64,000 nt of DNA from Ligula intestinalis (lineage: Eukaryota; Platyhelminthes; Cestoda; Diphyllobothriidea; Diphyllobothriidae): the NCBI GenBank assembly GCA_036362985.1, contig JAYGXS010000003.1, forward strand, positions 32,934,339 to 32,998,338, given 5' to 3'. A model generated the notes under the pieces. The model had not been told where the DNA came from. It worked only from the letters and a program-made list of their open reading frames with translations, and searched no databases. Below, one piece after another: positions 12,640 through 26,700 of the stretch (the first letter of the stretch is position 1; the number at the start of each line of letters is the position of its first letter). A program made the translations under genes and the position numbers.

Positions 12640-14150
12640 GTTGCTTTCTACCAAATGTATGAACAGCAAGTACAGTAAGATCGAGCTTCCTTTAAATGCA
12701 TCGACACTTTCAGGAGGAACAACAGAGGAACGAAGTTTATTCCAGTCTTCAATGACCCTGTGGGATGTGCATGGTGTTTTTATCAGTTTGTACAGATGAC
12801 TTCGTAGACGTATTGTTTGTGCGAATTCAAAGAAGGCAGCCATCTGAAGAGCAAAGTATTCTGCCCTGACGAGTCAAAACACCATGATCATACCTCCCTG
12901 TATTGCCTATAATAGAGAAGAAAAAGGTTGAGCCTATCTAGGTGACCTTCATATGGTTGATCTCCAAGATGCTGACTAGCTTGGTCGCCCTTCTTTTGAG
13001 TTCCTCCAGCACTGCATAATCTTTCTTCATCCAGGGGCACCACGCCTGGACGCGATACTCTAACAATGGCTGAAAAAGTGTTCCGAAGACTCACCCCAAA
13101 AGCTCCTCATCAAAATAGAGGAAGGACCTTCTGATCGCTCCTAGGATGCCCATAGCCTTCTTGGCAGTTTTGGCACATTGAGTTGATGGCTTGCGGTTAG
13201 GCGTCATACATACACTCAGATCCCGTAGTTTGTTCCCTTGCCCGAGTCGGTGACCTCTGATCAAGTGGGTATACTCAAATGGTATCACCGTTCTGTGACT
13301 AGACCGTTAGCGAATGAATTGACATTTTTGGAAATTGAGCTGAAGTAGTCACATTTTACACCAATTTGCAAGCGATCCAAGACATTTTGTAAGTTCTGTC
13401 AATACTCCGAGCTTTCGATCGGCCTCCAACTCTTTAGATCGTCCGCAAACATGAATTTCTTACAGGTGACGCAGTCAAACTAGTCGTTCACACATATCAA
13501 AAATAGAATGGAACAAAACGCTTCCCTGCGGAACCCCACTGGAAACGGTTTTCCATTCTGTTTTGGTGTCTCCAATACAAACCTACTGACGCCTGCCTGT
13601 TAGAAATTTGGCTTACCATTTGAGTAGGTTTAAGTCATACTTATTTGACGCAGCTTTGATTTTATTCGTCAGTGTGGAACCTTGTCAAATGCTTTGCTGA
13701 AGTCAATGTAGATCGCATCGACCGACGAACGCATTTCCAACGAATTCATCCAGATTTCCATGGATGTTAGCAGGTTAGGGAGACAGGATCGGCCACTTTA
13801 GAATCCGTGTTGTGCTGCACTTAGCAAGTTGTTTTTCTCAATATGTCTCATCAGTACCATTTTGAGTACTTTTTCCATTAGTTTGCAAAAAATGCTTGTG
13901 AGACTAACTGGTCTAAAGATATTAGGCGACTTGATCTTTCCTCCTTTATAAATAGGGGTTACGTTGGCCAGCTTCCAGTCAGCAGGCAGAGCCCCCTTTT
14001 CCATCGAACTTTCGAAGATCATGGAAAGTTGGGAGGCCAGTTTTCTGTGAGCTTATTCAGAAGTTTCGCTGATAAGGGATCTGGCCCAGGTGATTTAGTG
14101 GGCTGCAGTTGTCTGAGGGCTTTTCTAACTGTATCTGTTGCAAATTATAC
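12640..14150 (-). mobile_element. LINE B (CR1-like), 5'-truncated copy
   Basis: On the - strand from 14022: LPADWKLANVTPIYKGG, RPVSLTSIFCKLMEKVL, SAAQHGF, then SVDAIYIDFSKAFDKVPH near 13690 and FADD near 13455 (catalytic site intact). KKAMGILGAIRRSF follows near 13150-13110, and then the terminal ELAQ-like/HRVIEDWN domain (12843-12700). Frames are broken by stops and shifts. The mariner MITE sits at its 3' end. Confidence 0.85.
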
Positions 14151-14159
14151 TATGCTTAT

Positions 14160-14517
14160 TGTATGTATATATTCCAATACATCAGAACTTCGAATAGCTG
14201 TATGATAAGATCCTTTTTTTTCTTTTTGAATGCAGAAGCCTTATCCAATAAATTCGAAAGTAAAATGAGCTGCCGCTTTTGATTTCTGGTCGAGTGGATA
14301 ACTCGTTTATACTATCTAATTGTGTTGCTTTTTAGATACAAAATCTTTTAATTCAGGAGTCCTGATTAATTGACATGCGCTGATTTTTTACCCTTGACTA
14401 CCTTTCCTTCTTCTGTCAATGGCCTCAAAGCTCGGTGGGTAATTTAAGCATTATAAGGTGTGTAGGTAAAATGAATAGGAGTATAGCCCATATTATCAGA
14501 ACCCTATCATTGTAAGA
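14160..14517 (+). promoter_or_regulatory. MICU1 upstream region, probable promoter/5' UTR
   Basis: AT-rich gap between LINE B remnants and the MICU1 start codon. I see no convincing TATA box, initiator or trans-splice acceptor. Listed because transcription must start in or before it. Confidence 0.3.
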
Positions 14518-14753
14518 ATGTCGTCTACGCTCGCAGGTGTTCTTGCTGTTAATACCAGTCGCAGATGCTGCGAAAGATTTATCGTTTCAAAGTCTATTAA
14601 CAGCAATTTGCTCCTTTTCTCGGGGCGTGCACTTTCCTATCGCAATCGGTACACTCATTTTCACAATGCCTACCCTCGTAAAATCGTTGGGATCGGTTAC
14701 ATGTGCTTTAGTCTTGCTGCTGCCGGAGGCATATGGTATTTCGGATTTGGAAG
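14518..14753 (+). CDS. MICU1: MICU1 exon 1: start codon, presequence and membrane helix
   Basis: The ATG at 14518 opens a leader rich in Ser, Arg and Asn without acidic residues, then a hydrophobic run (about residues 57-76) fitting the single helix near the MICU1 N-terminus. The best donor is GGAAG/GTATGC at 14753/14754. Its phase (two bases over) does not match the AG/AATTTT acceptor proposed for exon 2, so the true donor may lie downstream (for example GCAG/GTTTTT near 14760), or a short exon is missing. The frame stays open to 14847 if read through. Confidence 0.7.
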
Positions 14754-17700
14754 GTATGCAGGTTTTTCTCGCTTTGTTAATGACTATTTAGGGGACGATC
14801 TTTGGATGACCGAATTGACAAATACTTTGGGAAGGAGAAAGAAGTAATCGACTTCACTTCATAAACACTTTTAAGCAGAATTTTATCAAGAAAGTGGATT
14901 GCTTGTCCCCTTATGAAGAGATAACCACAGAAGAAGCTGCTGGCGATATCGAACCGCCACCCAAACCCAAGAGTGGTTTTCGAAATCGTAAGGTAGGATA
15001 AGTGATTATGTAAATCCGGTCTCTTCGTACAATTTCCAACAAAACCTCTTTCCTTCAGTTAAAGCTTTGCATTATACGTTGTCAGGTTCAGAAATAATGC
15101 TCACAAGCATCCCAAAACCAAACTTTACAGCTGATTCCAAAAACAAGCCTAACCAACCAACGAGCCTTGCTAAAGACCGGGAAGGTATATGCACCTAGTG
15201 CCATTGTGAGATTTTATGTCAAAGGTTTTGTGACTTCCCCATTTAGCTTTGCATTCCTCGGATTTTTATTCGTACTCTTGACCACAGTCACCTATGTGGG
15301 GCCAATCCTTATTCCCGGGCATTTGATCGACTAGGATAGATATTTTGCCATAAAATGATCCCTTAGAAAGTTCTACTATGGTTACGAAACTTCTATTTTC
15401 ACTTACTGTCTTGATTTCAGTTTTATAGTTGAATTTCTTCCGATGACCATGATTGCTCAATTAGACTAATGTATTAATTTTTAGAGCCTGAGGTTAGCTC
15501 ATATCTCAGTTTGTTAATTTCTATTACTTTGGATCTATTAGGCCAACATTTTGTGAGCAATAGTTTATGAGATTATTAAAAAGTAGATTTTATACAATAA
15601 AGCATTTCGATCTCTGTTATTTGTTTAAAGCTTCCGAGTGGGGTGTTAAACTATGTTAAGATGCACATATCTCTTAATAAATTGACGCTTAAAGCCGGCG
15701 ATCTACATGGACAGGATGACTACTAGAAGGTTCGATGGTGACCTCAGAAGAACTTGACGGCTAACAATGAGTTATATCAGTTAAGATGATAGAAAAGAGT
15801 GCCAAATCTTAAGTATCGATTTATCAAAAATTTAAGGCAGAAAAACTACAGTAACTAGGCGCCGAAACCCCCAGAACTGTGCGAGTATGTGCTATTATCG
15901 ATCAACATCTAAGAACCGGAAAGATACCTTGTTTGGGTTACAAATCTTCGCTCAGTGGTCTGAGTTTCCACTTCGAATCTCAAAGTCCAGATTAGTTTCT
16001 ACATACGTGCTATAACTGTTTCAAGTATACTGTTTTGCGAGTCATAACTCTGCGGGAAATTGATCTCCTTTCCCAAACTATATTTTATGGTAAGCGGTGG
16101 AAGGAGACCGCGCTTGTTATTAATATCGAAAACACGGATAAAAAGGATGCACTGAACACAGAGCAGTTTCAAATTTTCGAGAAAAATATAGGTACCTGTT
16201 TGCGCTTGTGTGAGCTTTCAACCAATGACCCAAATTTTTTAACTTAACGACAAAGTCAGCGTGCAAAATGGATTCTTCCCAATTTTACAAATAGACGCCG
16301 TCTGAAGTCTAATTCAGTTGCTTATCAGTAACTTATAATCCCATCGTTAGATGTTATGTATAACCGGTGAAGCCTTATATTTACTTGGACAATTCTTTGC
16401 CACGCCCAACAATTTTATATTGACAGGCTAGAGGAACTCACTTGACACAACATCTTGCATTTCAGTTACGCGCACACGAAGAACAAACCAGTCAAATTCC
16501 GACTCTTGAATTATTTAATTGTGGGATGACAATTCACGTTATATTCCCTCCTAAACATGCACAACCAAGTCCAAAAAATATCTTTGTCATTAATCCTCAA
16601 CCTTACATTTTTCCACAAGTGGGTGCTACTTTATTCGGACATGTAAACGGTTACAGAACCTCTAGCTGGGGCTTTCCACAGGCTTTAGAATGTTCTCGAG
16701 GCTTGGCCTTCCTGTAAGGAATTTGTGTTTACTGGGTCTCGAAAGTTTTATCCTGGTCGAATACCGACGTGTGCTTTTTCAGACGTTTTTCATCAATCTT
16801 CGTGATAATTTAGTAAACAACCTGCTAGCACTAATTTGTGATAGAAGATTCGCTAATTATTCAGACTGTTCCATGTTGTAGGTTCAAAAAACCTGCAAAT
16901 AATCGCTGTCGATTACAGTCGGTCGAGAAGGCAAGAGCCTTTGAAAGATGGGACTAGCTTATAAGCCTAGTTGCTAGCTGCTCGGCTGGTCCATGACTGA
17001 TGGATAATAGTCAAAATATGTTGCGTGTGAAGCAGACATATGCCGCATAGTAGCGACGACTGTGTGAGCAGGATACGGAAGTCTGAAGTCTTAAAAGCGT
17101 CACTGAACCCTACGAAGTCCATAGGACATGACTAGCCTTTATCGTCCCCATAAAAGTTGTTACACGTGGTTCTAAGTATTAAGTTTTAATTAAAGGCAAG
17201 GAACCTAACCTATATCATACCATTCTATCTATGTCCTGTATAAGTTCATCGCGGCACCGAACTTGCACTAACCAATACAATGCATAAACTGCGTTCCCTT
17301 TACTTGTCTGTTGAAATGGTTTGACCTGATGCTTCGGTGACCTTGAGACACAGTGGTTGGGGATTTCATCTCATCTGAGATTGTTCCTAACTGGTGACAG
17401 TGTCCAAATAATTACCGGAAGGCCTCGTCTACGAGGCAAGTATATAACCTCGAGCGCATTTCTGTCCCTTTGGCCTTCTGTCTGCAGGGCTACCGTGACA
17501 ACTGTTTTAACTCATCTCGGAAGCCCGTTATTAACAAAGTGCAATGGAGGGCGATCTTTTTCGATCTGGTGATCTCGGACAGATCAGTCGTGATAAGTGT
17601 TTTGGCCAATACAAAAAAAAAAAACAAAGACCTCCGAACGAAGTCGAATCAGTTGCCACGCCAGTCTTACGGATCGCAAACTTTAGAGCCCGAAATGTAC

Positions 17701-20700
17701 TCTAGACTGATTTTCGTTATGCCTACTCGGCTTTGGATCGGTCGAGGTGACATCTTCGATGTCTTCCTCAGGTCAGTACAGCACACGACCGAACTTTATC
17801 CGTAGGTGAGGAGGGCTTACCTGACCGGTCGTATTCGTGACAGGCATTTCGATCGTTTTTTGAGGTTGAAATTAAAGAATATAGTACAAATACCGTTTTT
17901 CACAAGCGATTTATAGCTACCGGGTGCTCGGAGCGTACCTCACATAAACAAGAATATATATTAGTCATCACACTGACTCAAATCCGATTCCGAAGTTTTG
18001 AAAAAAACAGATTAGGGCCGCACGTGCCTTGTTGATCCGGTAGTCAGCCACACCTTTCGTTTGATAGAAGGCTTGACCGAAAGTAGCAGAATGTAGCGAC
18101 TTGCCCAGCGTTTTTATTTTCTATAGTAACTCATCAAACAGCCATCCGCCGGACCCGGGGCTGTCATTTTAAGTTTGGCAGGCTCATGCGGTCGACTGGT
18201 GCATGTAAGAGGGAAGAGAGAGGGAGAGAGGCCGACAATGGAAGATTGATCTTCACGGCACATGAGCGCATTCCTTACTGTTATAACACCAAGGCGCTTT
18301 GATCGAACACGAAGCGCTAAAAGAAATGGCAGCCCACTAGCCGGATAGCTCTATCCCTCTCGGGACTGAGAATCAGCCTACAGTCCCGTTTCTTACAGTC
18401 TCGTTTAAATGAGATGCTACAGATTCTATAGATAAGGTTGTCTGTGACACATTTAGACGGGTCGTTTGGTTTTCCTACCTCCGACCTTCCTGATTCTGTC
18501 TGGTCACCACACTAAGATTGGTGAGAGAGAAAAGAGTGCGGTAGATACTGCGCAAGTCTGCTTCATCATGACCTAATTCCAGCAATTCACTGGTGTTTTG
18601 TGCCTGCCCTGTTAAGCAGACGGTTGTTACTTGCGACGACTGAAGTGTCCATTCATTTTAAATGGAGCTCTACTGTCTTTAATTGGCTGGGTTTTTTTCT
18701 TTTATGAAAAAAAATTTTTTGTTTCTCAGTATCTTATATTTTAGGACGGTTATCGTCAGGCTTTGCCTAGCATAGTTGCCTCGGCCTCTACCTCTGTTGC
18801 GTAGCCGTTTAATCACTTGCGTTACACGAACATATGCAGCTATGAAATTATTCTGGAGATGCTTTTACGTTGCTTCGCTATCGGTGTTAATCAATTTAGA
18901 AGGCGTTGTGGGCAGGAAGCTCTGGTCCGCAGAATTTTGTACATGCTTGTTGGTATAGCTTTATTTGTTATGGCCCTGGACGATGCTCATAATCCATAAA
19001 CGAGACGCTAATTACGTGGCTACATCCACTTAGCGGGTTCAATGTTCATATCCATCACCATGCAAACCGATTTATGGCACGGAGTCTGGCACTCGCGAAA
19101 CGTGTGAGTATTGTACTGTCAGATACTTTGTCGCTATCCCTCTGAATAGTTCGCACTGATGCATCTGAATTTATGACTTGTGGATCTTTTTTAATTAGAA
19201 TGATTTGGCCGTCAACTACTTGAGATGTGAAAGGATGTACCGTTCTCCGCTTTATTTACTTGTTCTGTTTAGAGGCCAAGCCAGGTGGAAAAACTAGCGC
19301 AGCATGAACGCCCCCCTCCTATGTTTCGTAGACAATGTTTGGCAACTCAAAAAGCCATTACCGAAAACCCCCGACAAGCCCTATTGTGTCTTTCGGGTTT
19401 CTTAGTTAGCTGTTATATGTTATTTACTAAGTACTGACCTTTCCTCTAGTTATGCTGTTTTTTAAATCTACCCGCGTTAGTATATTAACTTTTGAGTTAG
19501 TTGCGGTTTGACGGAAGTTGGCCGTAGTAACCCTCGCCATGGGCCTAATGAAGATCACAGCCCATGTTATAAGGGCCATTTCTTGTCTTTCTGCCTGACT
19601 GATCCATTAGTATCTCCAGTAGTACCTACCGTAAACGGTAGTAACCTCAACGTATAGTTCCTTGCTTTGACAAACAACAGTCGTTTAGGTATGACTGGAC
19701 CCTCAAACTTACCACTGTAGATAGTTCACTGGTCGTCGAAAAAATTGCCTTCGACGTCCTGAAATACGTCCCCAGTTTGGTTAAATCCGCGCATGGGTAC
19801 CACTTACTCGATATCTAACACAATATGACAACGCCGGGCGCGGGGGCTCTTTCCCCCAGTAGCCTCTGTAACTGTTTCTACCAGCGTACAATTTTGTCCT
19901 TTGACCGTTAAAAAGCCAACACCCAAACGGGCGTGCCTTCTCACGAGCGGCATCTCCGCCGTGTAACGGATTAGAAAAGGGCATTATTTGCTACAGGCCT
20001 CTGTAATGTCATTAATGTTGGCCTGTTGTTGCGGGGTACTTTATTAACTAATTTAGTCATTTTGAATGCGGGTGGTTCTGACCGTCCTAGACCTGTTCTT
20101 CTTAAACCACTTTGAACTTAGCTCCATCTGTTCTGACTCACTCCCGGAGATATAAATATTGCTAGGGACTATATAGAGTAAAGGCCATTGTCACGTAGTC
20201 GAACAGACCTTTAATCAGATGCAGAAATATGTTTCTTTGTAGGAAAATTTGAAAATGAAAGAGAGAAGCAGGAGAAGGAGAATGAGAGATGTTTCACTTC
20301 TCCGTGCCTTTCAGTCTTGACGAATTTGTATGATAGTGTGCCTAGTAAGCCTCAGCATTGTTTAAATTACTTCACAGGAAGTGGAGTTTTATTTGCAATC
20401 CATTCTGTCCAACTACTTAACCACCGCTTATTTATTTATTTTCTAGTTTATCGCCTACGAAGATCGGATTAGGGCCTATTCGACGCCGGACAAGATATTT
20501 CGCTACTTCGCCACACTGAAGTGCATGGAAGAGGATGGGACAGCAGAAATCTACATGACTCCCGACGACTTCTTACGTGCAATCACCCCCGGTGTGAAAC
20601 AACCAGACGGACTGGAACTTGATTCGTTTAGACGCTTCGATCCCAAGGTAGCTTTCGTTCAGGCGCTGGTTTATGCGTTACATTGTCCAGCATGCTTCTT

Positions 20701-23700
20701 TGTCATCAGCACCTTATATCGCCCTGTCGACTAAATCAAAGCAATACATTGGTTTCAAATTCAAATTTACACAGGCGTAAAATAGACAGAGGCAGCTACT
20801 ACCAAACCCAGCCTGTTAGAGCTGTAAGTTAAAAATGTGGCCCACAGATCACTCGGCTAGTCTTATGTCGACAAGTGCGTCTTCAGCTCGTGGGCAGCTG
20901 ATGTACGAGACAAGGCAAAAATAAGAAGATTGCAGGTGGGCGCACCGACTGGCAAATGTAATTAATTCTTCTACATGTGCCCCACCCGGCCTGGTCCCTA
21001 ACTTAACGTATACCGGCCCCAGAGGAGAGTGCCCTTCGATCTCACATAAGAGGAGCCACTACAGTTTGATCCTCTTTCCAAAGCAGGATGGGGTTATCCC
21101 CTCGCTTGGTAGCCTTGGAAACAGTGACTGTTAGCTCATGATAGTTTGGAACGTGTCTTACTTATTGTGCGGACTGCTGTGAATTACGGCGAGGCAGGAT
21201 ACTTCATTACCGGTCTCACCCTTCACTTTCGCCTGCATCAGTGGTATTTTCAGGCTTATTGGTCGACCGAATGGCACAGTGGCCGATATGGCGTAGGTCA
21301 AATGTATTTTGCCCGAACTTTCGCTTGTCTAGATAATAATTACGGAGCATTCGGTCGGAAGTAAGACCCGTCTTCTGCATTTCTTCGATAGGCATAAAAC
21401 TGCGCAGTAGATTTTCGCTGCAGAGGCTCTTTAAACCGTGGCCTGCGAAGCAGAATACGGTATGCTTCTTGCATTTTTCCATCGTCCCTGGCATTTTATT
21501 CGTCTCAACGAGAAATGCGCTTTTCTACTAGAAGTGAAACGATTATCGACCCCACATTTTGAAGATAGTTAATGCCCTTGTAATTTCGGAAACTAATTAC
21601 GACTATAAGAGTCATAAACTTCATGAAGTTTTATATAAAACCGTTGAGAAGCTGTAAAGGAACACGTTTTTGTTTTCGATTGCGCTTACTCTCAATCTTT
21701 TACCATCGACTGGGAAACTCAACATTCCATTAGCTGATGAGGTTACACGAGCATTCAGCCTTTGCGGCGGGTGGATGGCCACGCACACGATTTTGTCTAT
21801 AGGAGTTTCCGAACAGACATCAACTGCAAACCTCCGAAAAATTCTTTCACGATTTGACGCGTTGTGTCGACAGCACCTTTGCCACCCTCCAAATTCAACA
21901 ACTGTACGAATTTATAGGAGCCTTGAATTCACTTAGTGAATGCACACGACTCGCGGCAAAGGTTCAGTGAAGTAAGGTTGGATCGTTATTCTTTTGTTCT
22001 CTTGGATTCTGAACGCAAAAAGCGTCATTAAGACCACCGTACGTTGAAAACTACCTAGTAATGATCGCCCATTACAGTGGGAATCATATCACCCTTCAAA
22101 CGCAAATAGAAAGTGCTATGCGCTTATTTACACTGCAAAAGCTGTTGCAGAATAAGGAAACTTCTCAAATAGCAACTAGCTAGCAACTGTTGTCTAGTAA
22201 ACCCTTGTGCAATAGTTGGAAGGTGGACCCTACATTTCATTACCCATTTTCCAAAATACAGGCTCAAACCAGTTACTTTAGGAGTACTTTTCGGGTCTTC
22301 GAACATACTCGGAAACGGGGTAAAAATTTCAAAAATCTACCAGCAGATGCTAAACATGGGTTTGCGTCGAACAGGCTGCTCGGGACCTGAAAGCGCACAC
22401 TGACGAGCACAGACGTTTGTCTTAGAAGATGTTGAATATTAAAGATAACCGACCCAAAATCGTGGACTTCAAACGTCCCTGTGCTGTTTCACAAGAATCA
22501 AACAAACTCTGATAACGAATGTTCGCTGAGCAAGTCTTTGTCGTCTAAGGGTAATATTTCTGCAATATAAACAGGGCTGCTCTGCACCTGGCCGGCAATA
22601 TACTAGCCAATGGGAACTGTGAAATAATTTCACGTTTGTTCCCTTTCGTTTTTTTATTCAAAAAATGTCACCGTCCTTGGCGTTTTTAATTAGCCCTCTA
22701 CTTCATTCCATCTTATTAGACGTTTATACACTCGCTAATGCGCGCTTGCAGACAAGAGCATATATTTTGGGGAAATTGTCACTTTCATTTCGGACTCTTC
22801 CCTGCTTGTTTGCTGCGACTCAACCAAAAAATTAATATTTGGAAGGATCTTGCCTACCATAACCAAAAACATACTCCTTACAGTTTGGCAGCATTTTCAA
22901 CAAGCCTCCTTAATCCCTCTGAGCTCAATTTGATTTTCTACACATATTATTACACACCCAGTGGTGTCAACCCTCTTTCCTTATTAGCAGCGTCTGTTCC
23001 AGAACTCATTTAACAATTTATTTCTCTTTAATTCCAGCACGACAAACTGAATCTGTCAATACCTAAGGACTCCGTCTTCTATTGCCTCGATGAGAACGCA
23101 CTCATCTCGTTCACAGACTTCGTTTTCCTTCTAACCGTCATATCAAGTGGGTACTTCCTGCAGATTTTACCTAACATGTTTGCTTACCTAGTATTCGAGT
23201 GCTCATCCATTGTTTCTATATGCACCTCAAAGTCTTTAATGACCAAGTTAGCGCCTACAGATTCCCATCATCGTCCAATTGTTTGCGCTCCTAACAACCA
23301 CAATCGTGGTTATGGACCACGACATAATGTGTGCTTCCAAGACGGGTGTAATAAACTTGTCAGGCTGTAGGTCGTGCATACTGGTTACTATTGTTCAGGT
23401 AAAGTTTACTTTGCGTAGTCGCTCTTGTTCATGTTGGGCCTCTCCTTCTTAATCTAAGTCGTAAACCATCAACATTCTGCGCTTCGGACTCCCGCCAAAA
23501 TTTGGTCAGCGGCGTATTATTTTTAAACCAACTTACTCACACCCTGTCAACCATAGACAGGCAACTGTTTAGGGCAAAGGAAATTCTCACACTATATTTT
23601 TGTATATGACATGGGAAGAGCCTCTTCCCCCCCATCCCCCGGCAATACATGCGGCCTCGCACAAAATTCGATGAAGGGCAAATATTCTCCTATTCTAATC

Positions 23701-26700
23701 CTAGCTTCCCTGGAATTTAAAGCAAGGCCAGAGGTGATGGGTGGGACATGTAAGCGTCTCCTACCCAATTTACGTCAATATCGCGTGCAATTCCCCATCC
23801 AGGACTCTGGTGGCCGCTTCACCGACCGAAGAGGGTGGTCGAATAGGTCTCCTGTTTTTACACCACACACTTCTAGGAATAAGGTAAATATTCCCGTGCT
23901 CAAACCCTAACTGTAGAGCTAATCCAAACCGTACTCCTAACTCCCAGGAATTTAAAGCAAATTCACTGTATTGCAGGAGATTTTTGTTGTCACGTCATGG
24001 AGGGGAATGGGCCACACAAGCGTTCTCTGCCATCTTTCCTTCCATGTTGCGTGCATTTGCCTCAACCAGGACTTTGGTGGCTGCTTTACCAACGAACGAG
24101 AGTCCCTAACTATAATCCAAATCCCAATACTTACCGCCCTGGTAATTAGCACACGGTCCTTGGAAAGGGCGGGGTTCCTATTCCCGTGTCTTGCTGGTTT
24201 TCGTGTATGTGAAGACAGATGCAAAAATCACCTCCAAATGTATTGGATTGGTATCTTCACAAGTGTGCCGATGTTAGAGCAACCAACTTAGAGGGTCGGG
24301 ATAGTGCAATTTATTAATTGGGTCACCAGTCGCACAGATCTTTGCAAAATCTACATCACTGTGGCTAAAAGCGTGCTGCTACTGCCTGGTTTTAAGCGAC
24401 CTCTGAAACAACGATGGGAGAACTAAAAGCAGGACATGCGACTGAAGGTTTTTTTACGATAATCCAAAGAGACCGTTTTTCAGGTAGTACTCTTTCACTA
24501 CTGACCAAACACGCTAATAGGAACTTATCGCCCCAAAAAAACACCCTGTTCTGAGCAACTTCAGCACCAACAAAACAGTTAAAATGTTCAATTACTGAGA
24601 AACAGCCAAATCCTTAGGGACCGGCACCGCCACTAGAGGGCTCGGTCTGGCAGTACGCCGCTGCCAGGGCGTATATTAAAATGAGAACACCGATCTACGC
24701 GGCAAACGGAAAAACATGGGCAGCGGGTGCTGATAAATTATTCCTAAGAGTTGAGCAAGTACTCCCTGGCCTATTACCAAATGGCAACTATCCACACCTC
24801 TGCGGACAATAAGGCAATGTAGGTCGCCTTGACACTGGCGCCTGCAGAAAAGGCCACATTCGAACAGAGACCACACAGATGGAGCGCTCTCCATCGCGTC
24901 TGGAATCGGGCCTGTAACATGTTTGACGACTTCCAACCCCCCGGAGGACGCTGATGATTTGGGAGAGATAATAAAGCCTGAGAAGCATTACTCAGTCGTC
25001 CGACTCGGCTAGATTTCAACATGAATTCAGCTTACTTAGTCCTAACGACTGCAAGCAGACAACCGCCTGTTGAAGTGACACAAAATTTCACAGAAGGAGG
25101 CTAGGGGTTGACCGTTTCCAGCCATCTCTGCGCTTCTCTCTATCTAGCTTTTGCAGGTTAAATACCTCTTCAAGAATGGCTTTCTGCACTTCTCATCCTC
25201 TGTCTGTTATTCAGATTTATAAGGCCGTCGATCAGGTCAGTTTAAGTCAGGCACGAGACAAACAAATCTCGTTGCCGCATGCTTTATGGCTTTCAGCACC
25301 ATCGACGTTCGCCTTCAACGAAGGTGACTGAAGGCTGACAGGTTGTGCATATTCCCAGGTTTTTGGGGTCAAATTTTCCATTCATTTTCCAGTTATGTCT
25401 GTGTGAAAATTTTGTGCCTTCTGCATCCTAAACTAACGATAGCGACAATCCAGAGCGCTCCACAGTGACGATGGTGTGAGTGTCTCGTATTTCCGCGGGA
25501 GCTGTCGTTAAAGAGAAGGGGAAAGCAAAAAGGGGCCAGGACTCACCATTAACTCCCTTCAGTACTTTCGTGCTATAAAAATATACGAGAATGCAAAGTA
25601 TTTTGAATGGAAAAGGAGGATACTGTTCTGAAACAACTGTTTTGTAGTTCGTCATGGCAACTGTCCAAAAAGAGCGAAAATACGGGACCTAGTACAGCTA
25701 TGAATGTCTTGAAGAACACTTAACTTCCGAAAGCGCCCATACCTCATCCATGGTCTTTAAGCGGGTGTACTTCGGTCCACGAAGCAGGTCTTTGTAGCGT
25801 TACTCTACTAGCGACTATTTCAACATTCCGCAACTGAACGCGTTTCCTTTTGCGAAGACCAACCATGCGAACTCTTTGAAAGGACACCAAAGGCAACTGT
25901 CATATTGCCATACGAGTGATTTTTTGCCAAATACACCTATGTACGAAACAGTCCTACTACGATGATATAAATTCCCCAGTCTAAATGGTTAGCAAGCAGC
26001 TGCAGGGCGGTACCGCTTTCCTTTCAAAGTATCTGTTAAGCGCATTTAAATCCTATGCGTAGGGGAATTCGCGATTTTGCCGCATCGAATGGGTAATATA
26101 TTAACGGCCGCACCCAACAAATGCATACCTATTTTAAAGAAACTTCTTGTTGTGCTGTTTTTTTCATCTTTAAGTTGACAAATTAATGACTAAGGTTCTC
26201 CTACACTATAAGACTTCTCCTTTCCACTACTATTGTTTACTGTCAAGTTATTCGGCTTTCCAACTCCACGCTTGGCACATTTTGTGCTTTTATCCACCTG
26301 GGTTGAACTATTCGATTCACGTGTCGTATCTGTATGCTATCGACAGTTCGACCGTTTTATTTGAAGAATTTCAGTGTATGTTCTACAGCATGGTGACGCA
26401 GGGACGGCCACTTCCTTGATGATTAGTTTTAAGTGCTAGTCGACTTTCGATGCTCCTACCCCACTCTCGTCCCTCACCCACCTGCGAGGGTGATTGGCGC
26501 GGCGTGAGCCTGCACCCAAGCATGTCATCACACCCCCATGTTCGTCCTTTGTTCTGGAAGTGCAGCCTGAATAACGTCTACCGTGCCCTGACCTATTCCC
26601 CCGTTGATCCAGTGCGTCTACTACGCGGACCGTTTGGGGGGCAAACCTGCATGCTATACGTTGATAATAACAGCCTGTGATTTTTAAATGACATTTTTCC

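Noticed and set aside
14537..14791. Alternative 84-codon frame over MICU1 exon 1
   Set aside because: Shadow frame; it does not lead to the conserved MICU1 blocks.
16035..16881. Three + frames of 60-90 codons in MICU1 intron 2
   Set aside because: No domain, no splice sites linking them to the gene, and no match to MICU proteins, whose sequence is complete without them.
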